Source: Eubacterium sp. (GTDB lineage Bacteria; Bacillota; Clostridia; Peptostreptococcales; Anaerovoracaceae). Taken from it: a stretch of 64,000 nt of DNA. Shown piece by piece: positions 59,256-64,000 of the stretch; within the stretch, counting starts at the first letter, position 1, and the number at the start of each line of letters is the position of its first letter. The position numbers and the translations under genes are program-made. The notes beneath the pieces were generated by a model. It was not told the DNA's origin. It did not search any database and saw nothing but the letters and a program-made list of their open reading frames with translations. Location of the stretch: positions 1 through 64,000 of the forward strand of contig JAETRU010000009.1 of NCBI GenBank assembly GCA_021769965.1. Direction: 5' to 3'.

Positions 59256-61250
59256 TTGAAAAAGAGATTGGAAATCGAAGATATTGCAAAATATAAATTT
59301 ATTTCTTCTCTAAAAACCTCAAAAGACAAGAAAAACTGTGTGTTCCAAATACATACGGCCAATCTGAATAAAAACCAATATAACAGTGACCTCTGGTTAT
59401 ATGATGCAGATACAGAAACAGTAAAACAATTGACGGATTCAGGAAAAGCAGGAAGCGCAGTTTGGATAGACGAGAAGCATATTATTTACCCGCTTTTACA
59501 GGAAGATAATGTTAATAGCATGGAAGCAGGCAGGCCTATAACGTTGTACTATGTTATGGATATTCATAGCGGTGAAATAAAAAGGTATATGGAGATACCA
59601 GCTTCTGTAATCTGGATCGAAAGCTTAGGCAGAGATCAATTTGCAGTATTGGCAAAATCCTATATTCCTGATTTGGATGCGCCGGATACGGTAAAGGCTG
59701 AGAGGGATACATGGCATTGTGAAGAAAAAGACTATATCGTGGCGGATGAATTGCCATTCAGACAGGATGGTATGGGTATTACCAACGGTATGCGTTACAG
59801 AGTGTTTGTCTACGACAGAAAAGCAGACACTTTAAAAGCTGTTAGTGATAGGTGGCAGAATATTGAATCGATCCATGCGGAAGACGGAAAGATTATTTTC
59901 AGCGCCCGCAGGTTTGAAAAAGACCAACCGTATCTGTTTTACGGAGATGTGGAAGTATATGATACGGATTCGGAGAAACTTCAGGTTCTTATGGACGACA
60001 GTACCTATCGTGTGTATGGCGTAGGCTTTATCGGTGGAGAGCCTGCCTTTGTAGGTACAGAAGGACTGCTTCACGGATACCAGAATGAAAACAGTTCTTT
60101 TTACCGCTTTGATGAGTCTGGCAGACCGGAGTGTTTTTGCGAAAATGATAGAAGTGTTTTTAATACCGTGGGAACAGACGTTAAATACGGAGGGACGGCC
60201 AATTTCATTATGGATGACAAAGGAATCTATTATGTGGGCACTGAGGAAGGAAATGCATACCTGAAGCTGGCTTCTTCAGACGGAAATATACTCAAAATCA
60301 GTTTCGCAGAAGGTACCGTAGATGATTTTGCCATATTAGAAGGTAAAATATTGTATATTGGTCTTCACGAGAATCGGCCACAGGAGCTGTATGTACTGGA
60401 AAATGGTATCTCAAGGAGAGTCAGCCACTTTAACGAGGAGATCGTACAAACACGTTCGCTCAGTAGACCGGAGCATCTTCCATTTTCCGTGAACAATCTG
60501 GAAATGGGCGGCTTTGTTATAAAGCCGACAGATTTTGATGATCACAAGGAGAACAAAAGGTATCCGGCAATACTGTATATCCACGGCGGACATAAATGTG
60601 CCTTTGGCCCTGTGTATTACCATGAGATGCAGGTATGGGCAGGTCGCGGTTTCTTTGTAATTTACTGTAACCCACGAGGCAGCGACGGACGGGACGATGA
60701 TTTCGCTGACGTGATCGGTCATTATGGATTCTATGAAGAGGAAGATCTGATGGCCTTCAAAAATGCTGTATTAAAGGCATATCCTCAGATCGATCCGGAA
60801 CGCCTGGGTATCGGTGGCGGAAGCTATGGCGGATTTCTTACCAACTGGATGATCGGACGCACGGACTGCTTCAAATGTGCAGTATCTCAGCGCAGTATTG
60901 CCAGCTGGAACGGGATGTTCTTTACTTCTGATACCAATTATCTGTTTCCGTGCTGGAGCTTTGAAAATGATGTCTGGATGGATCAAGAACGGTATTGGCT
61001 GCATTCACCGCTGAAATATGCAGAGAACTGCGTTACGCCAACGTTGTTTATTCATTCAGAACAGGATTATCGTTGTCCTGTGAGCGAGGGTATTTCTATG
61101 TTTCAGGCGCTTAAGGTCAAAGGAGTGACTGCGCGGCTGTGCATTTTTAAGGGAGAATCCCATGGTCTTAGCCGCAGTGGAAAACCTGTTAGCCGGATTA
61201 AAAGACTAAAGGAAATGACTCATTGGTATGAAAAGTATCTGAAGCCATGA
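59256..61250 (+). CDS. S9 family prolyl oligopeptidase-like serine peptidase
   Basis: A 664-residue cytoplasmic peptidase with no signal sequence. A beta-propeller region (about 20-380) is followed by an alpha/beta hydrolase domain (about 400-664). The nucleophile motif is GGGSYGGF with Ser near 526. The triad is completed by Asp in SEQDYRCP and His in GESHGLSR. It resembles acylaminoacyl peptidases and dipeptidyl peptidase-type S9C enzymes. It starts at TTG (59256) after a strong AAGGAGGTG. It would trim peptides brought in by the adjacent importer. Confidence 0.9.
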   Translation: MKKRLEIEDIAKYKFISSLKTSKDKKNCVFQIHTANLNKNQYNSDLWLYDADTETVKQLTDSGKAGSAVWIDEKHIIYPLLQEDNVNSMEAGRPITLYYVMDIHSGEIKRYMEIPASVIWIESLGRDQFAVLAKSYIPDLDAPDTVKAERDTWHCEEKDYIVADELPFRQDGMGITNGMRYRVFVYDRKADTLKAVSDRWQNIESIHAEDGKIIFSARRFEKDQPYLFYGDVEVYDTDSEKLQVLMDDSTYRVYGVGFIGGEPAFVGTEGLLHGYQNENSSFYRFDESGRPECFCENDRSVFNTVGTDVKYGGTANFIMDDKGIYYVGTEEGNAYLKLASSDGNILKISFAEGTVDDFAILEGKILYIGLHENRPQELYVLENGISRRVSHFNEEIVQTRSLSRPEHLPFSVNNLEMGGFVIKPTDFDDHKENKRYPAILYIHGGHKCAFGPVYYHEMQVWAGRGFFVIYCNPRGSDGRDDDFADVIGHYGFYEEEDLMAFKNAVLKAYPQIDPERLGIGGGSYGGFLTNWMIGRTDCFKCAVSQRSIASWNGMFFTSDTNYLFPCWSFENDVWMDQERYWLHSPLKYAENCVTPTLFIHSEQDYRCPVSEGISMFQALKVKGVTARLCIFKGESHGLSRSGKPVSRIKRLKEMTHWYEKYLKP

Positions 61251-61319
61251 GAAGACATGCTATGTGCATGATTATGGCTAGGAATGGTAAGTCTATTGAA
61301 ATATTGAAGGAGGTAATTT

Positions 61320-62078
61320 ATGGTTATTGATTCTCATACACACATTCGAGCTGGTAATGATGATATAGGCGCTTTTATAAACGGGATGGATGAGGCTGGC
61401 GTAGATATGGCTGTTGTAAGCCCGATCGCTCCTGCTGAATTAGGATTTATGGACAATGAATATATGGCTAGGCTGGTAAAACAGTATCCGGACAGGCTTA
61501 TCGGCTACGCATCAGTTCATCCTTCTGATGAACACGCAGTTGATCAATTGCGCCGTGCGGTGGAAGATTATGGATTGAAAGGCTTAAAACTGCATCCGCC
61601 GATTCAGAATATTTCTATGTTGGATCCGCGTCTGGGTCCAATTATTGAAACTTGCATTAGATACGATATTCCTATTCTGGTGCATACTGGTCCTGTATAT
61701 TCCAGAGAATCCAGGATGATTTTCAGTAATTCCGTGGATATTGATGAACTGGCGATTCGCTATCCGGATGCAAAGCTTATTATTGCACATGGACATCCTT
61801 TTGGCATTGATCCTGTTATGGTGGCAAAACACGAGAACGTGTATATCGATACGACCAGTACTACTTCTGAGTATCTGACGATGTTCCCGCAGCTAGATCA
61901 GATGCTCTACGATTGGATGCGCAGAGATGATCGGATACTTTTCGGATCTGATTCCAATCAGAATCATCCGGAACGGTTTGCTAGTGATCTGAAGCCGCTC
62001 AGGGCCATGCGCATTTCTGATGAAAGTAAGGAGAAACTGTTCTCCGGAAATATTAAAAGATTGTTACATATGGATTAA
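61320..62078 (+). CDS. Amidohydrolase-2 family metal-dependent hydrolase
   Basis: A 252-residue TIM-barrel hydrolase. Metal residues appear intact: SHTHI (about 5-9), LKLHPP near 96, LVHTGP near 121, IAHGHP near 156 and FGSDSN near 214. The small size and FGSDSN end fit the amidohydrolase-2 (PF04909) group, which includes decarboxylases and lactonases as well as hydrolases. GAAGGAGGTAATT precedes the ATG. It is the next-to-last gene of the peptide-use cluster, and its substrate cannot be read from sequence. Confidence 0.85.
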   Translation: MVIDSHTHIRAGNDDIGAFINGMDEAGVDMAVVSPIAPAELGFMDNEYMARLVKQYPDRLIGYASVHPSDEHAVDQLRRAVEDYGLKGLKLHPPIQNISMLDPRLGPIIETCIRYDIPILVHTGPVYSRESRMIFSNSVDIDELAIRYPDAKLIIAHGHPFGIDPVMVAKHENVYIDTTSTTSEYLTMFPQLDQMLYDWMRRDDRILFGSDSNQNHPERFASDLKPLRAMRISDESKEKLFSGNIKRLLHMD

Positions 62079-62095
62079 AGGAAATGGTGATAAAA

Positions 62096-63538
62096 ATGGA
62101 AAATTGGCTTCCAAAGATTTATGATGAGATCGAAAAGCGATTTGAACAAGAGCATCTTCCAAAGGTGCTATCGCTGGTCAAACAGCCGAGTATTGCAGGC
62201 ACCGGACAGGGCATAGAAGAATGTGCGCAGATGGTGCTGGATATGCTGAATGATTTGGGATGTGTGGAAAGTCATCTGGAACATTATGTTTACAGTCCGG
62301 TGGTCAGTGCAAAGCTTATGTCTGAAGTGGCCGATGCGCCGACTTTGGTGATTTACGGAATGTACGATGTACAGCCGCCTGAACCGCTGGAAGAGTGGCG
62401 AGTACCACCTTATGAAGGTGCTATGATCAATGTAGAACCTTATGGTGAATGCGTCGTTGCTCGTGGTATAGCGAACTCAAAAGGTCCGCTGGTATGTTTC
62501 TTCAATACTGTTAAAACAATCAAGGAGACTCTAGGTTATTTTCCATTGAATCTGTGGTTTGTGATTGAAGGGGAAGAAGAGATGGGCAGTGAGAGTTTGG
62601 TGCCATTTACGCAGAAACATGCTGACGAGCTTTCAAAGTGTTTGGGAGTGTATCTTTTATCTGCCCGTCAGGATGAAAATGGAAAGCCGTTTACTACACT
62701 TGGGAATAAGGGTATTCTCTACTTTGAGTTGGAGGCTCGCGGTGGTGACTGGGGCGGTCCGCAAAAGATGGATATCCACGGAAGTAATGCTGCATGGGTT
62801 TCTAATCCGATATGGAGGCTGGTTAACGCATTGGACACTATGCGTGATGAGAATGACAATGTTTTAATAGAAGGCTTCTATGATGATGTGAAGCCTTTAG
62901 ATGAAATGGATGCTTTCTATACGGATCGAATGGCACAAGTCTTTGATGAAGACATGTATCTGAATAAAAGACTGTATACAAGCAGGTTTATGCATGATGT
63001 AAAGGGCAAAGAAGCTCTGCATTCGTTGCTGTGGTGCCCATCTTTAAATATTGACGGCATTTATGGCGGTTATACAGGGCCTGCGACTAAAACAATTGTA
63101 CCGTATCATGCTTCCTGCAAGATGGACGTACGGTTGGTGCCGAATATGAGGCCTGAAAAGATTCTGCAGAAAATCAGAAAACATCTGGATGATCACGGTT
63201 ATGCTGATATCGACATCATTCAGAGGCAGAGCACTCCGTATTCCAAGGTTGATGCGGGTAGTTCTATCGCCAGAGCATGTGTAGCTGCTATGGAGCAAAG
63301 TGGATATCCGGAGAATACTGTGTGGCCGATATTTCCTGGAAGTGGGCCGGCATATCTGTTTACAGATCCACCTGTATCATTACCACTGGTAGATTACAGT
63401 TTAGGAATTAGCGGACAAATTCATGCGCCGAATGAGTATTTTACCGTAAAAGGATTGAAAGAGAATGAAATGTCGGTTGCCGCTGTAATATGGAATCTCT
63501 GTCGCATTATTGAAGAAGACGGCTGTGTCAAAAAATAA
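62096..63538 (+). CDS. M20 peptidase-family protein with substituted metal ligands
   Basis: A 480-residue homologue of M20 dipeptidases. The overall pattern is kept: YGMYDVQPPEPLEEW, ARGIANSKGP, IEGEEEMGSES and IHAPNEY. However, the first zinc ligand His is Met (about residue 89), the bridging Asp is Asn (ANSKG, about 127), and a third ligand Asp appears as Ala in LLSARQD. The Glu-Glu pair and final His remain. It may bind metal differently or have another role. The ATG at 62096 is preferred to 62084 because of GGTGA spacing. It ends 26 bp before the IS element. Confidence 0.85.
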   Translation: MENWLPKIYDEIEKRFEQEHLPKVLSLVKQPSIAGTGQGIEECAQMVLDMLNDLGCVESHLEHYVYSPVVSAKLMSEVADAPTLVIYGMYDVQPPEPLEEWRVPPYEGAMINVEPYGECVVARGIANSKGPLVCFFNTVKTIKETLGYFPLNLWFVIEGEEEMGSESLVPFTQKHADELSKCLGVYLLSARQDENGKPFTTLGNKGILYFELEARGGDWGGPQKMDIHGSNAAWVSNPIWRLVNALDTMRDENDNVLIEGFYDDVKPLDEMDAFYTDRMAQVFDEDMYLNKRLYTSRFMHDVKGKEALHSLLWCPSLNIDGIYGGYTGPATKTIVPYHASCKMDVRLVPNMRPEKILQKIRKHLDDHGYADIDIIQRQSTPYSKVDAGSSIARACVAAMEQSGYPENTVWPIFPGSGPAYLFTDPPVSLPLVDYSLGISGQIHAPNEYFTVKGLKENEMSVAAVIWNLCRIIEEDGCVKK

Positions 63539-63682
63539 ATAAACACTTGTGCAGTTTTATACTCGAGACTGTGAAAAAAAAGTCTGTAAATTACCTTCCA
63601 TGGTAATTTAGACATTTGGAACATTGAGTTTTCAAGGTTCCTTAACTAATAACAATATAATATAAGTGTTTGGCCATGTCAA

Positions 63683-63714
63683 GGGCTCCTTCATGAAGAA
63701 GGAGTCCTTGACTG
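63683..63714 (-). terminator. Terminator of the transposase gene
   Basis: TCAAGG-CTCCTT and AAGGAG-CCTTGA arms flank a short loop between about 63679 and 63711, just past the transposase stop on the minus strand. Confidence 0.6.
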
Positions 63715-63727
63715 CTTTCAAAACTGC

Positions 63728-64000
63728 TTAAACTGGAAGCCGACCTTCGTACATAATGGAGAATTCACCATAAACCTTACCCCAGTTTCTGAGCGGCTGT
63801 GTCCATTTTTTTGTCGCTTGCAGTGTTGCAAGATACAGAGCCTTTAAAAGTGCCTTGTCATTCGGGAAAACAGTCCTTTGCCTGTTCAGCTTCTTGTAGG
63901 TGCTGTTCAAACTCTCGATTGCATTGGTAGTGTAAATGACCTTTCGTACATCGGTGGAAAATTTGAAGATTGGCGTTAGTACATCCCAATTCTGTTTCCA
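63728..64000 (-). CDS. IS256-family (Mutator) transposase, C-terminal fragment
   Basis: The last 90 codons of a DDE transposase are present, with the 5' part outside the window. The frame reads through VIYTTNAIESLNSTYKKLN, the highly conserved IS256 C-terminal motif containing the catalytic Glu. It then continues RQRTVFPNDKALLKALYLAT and ends EGRLPV. No frameshift is seen. It belongs to the element ending near 63565. Confidence 0.93.
   Translation of the reverse strand, partial: WKQNWDVLTPIFKFSTDVRKVIYTTNAIESLNSTYKKLNRQRTVFPNDKALLKALYLATLQATKKWTQPLRNWGKVYGEFSIMYEGRLPV

Larger units (their letters stand above)
63565..64000. mobile_element. End of an IS256-family insertion sequence (cut by window edge)
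   Basis: The minus-strand transposase at 63728-64000 belongs to an element whose outer end is probably near 63565. There, GAGACTGTG followed by an A-run and AGTCTGTAAA resembles IS256-type terminal repeats. The inner part holds a GTAAATTACC/GGTAATTTA inverted repeat and a terminator. The other end lies beyond the window, so the exact boundary and target duplication cannot be checked. Confidence 0.6.

Noticed and set aside
62084-62095. Start of the M20-like gene at 62084
   Set aside because: The purine stretch is only one base from that ATG, and spacing suits the ATG at 62096 better. The difference is four residues and remains uncertain.

Overview
The window reads as a chromosomal segment of an anaerobic, spore-forming, amino-acid-fermenting member of the Clostridia. 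The grounds are a methylaspartate-type glutamate fermentation cluster, a six-gene Rnf complex in the order C-D-G-E-A-B, sporulation genes (gpr, spoIIP), and strong purine-rich Shine-Dalgarno sites. A glutamate fermenter near the Anaerovorax/Emergencia group is my guess, not something the sequence proves.

Layout. 1-1940: a TetR regulator with a near-perfect operator palindrome, and a ferredoxin-like aldo/keto reductase. 2112-12716: glutamate mutase (glmS, glmL, glmE), methylaspartate ammonia-lyase (mal) and a full citrate-lyase-type set (citG, D, E, F, C, X). Beside mal this lyase is best read as citramalate lyase, so glutamate goes to methylaspartate, mesaconate, citramalate, then acetate plus pyruvate. 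Mesaconate hydratase is not in the window. 13068-20823: nickel-pincer cofactor genes larE, larB and an unsplit larC, overlapping a nickel/peptide-type ABC importer whose two ATPases are fused. 20864-21359: eight 62-bp tandem repeats. 21440-23064: an unrecognised helical protein, then deoD and rpsT on the minus strand. 23298-25827: two tandem c-di-GMP-I-like RNAs ahead of a sortase-anchored surface protein.

26381-41437: mostly housekeeping genes: an amidohydrolase, gpr, spoIIP, lepA, hemW, glpK, an acyltransferase, an ECF sigma/anti-sigma pair, an HTH-Uma2 fusion, tRNA-Glu(CTC) and thrC. 41446-51103: a PLP aminotransferase facing the Rnf operon, followed by an Rnf-linked lipoprotein, ApbE and a membrane FMN-binding protein. 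51298-63538: an AT-richer peptide-use island with a LysR regulator, an oligopeptide ABC importer, an S9 peptidase, an amidohydrolase and two metallohydrolase homologues with altered metal-binding residues. 63565-64000: the end of an IS256-family element.

The genes fit a coherent physiology. Peptides are imported and cleaved, glutamate is fermented to acetate and pyruvate, and the reduced ferredoxin is oxidised at Rnf to make an ion gradient. The most notable regulatory structure is the tandem riboswitch leader, in which a 43-codon reading frame runs through the second aptamer and overlaps the surface-protein start. A second theme is repeats built from inverted short words in several intergenic gaps, two of which share an exact 21-bp period.
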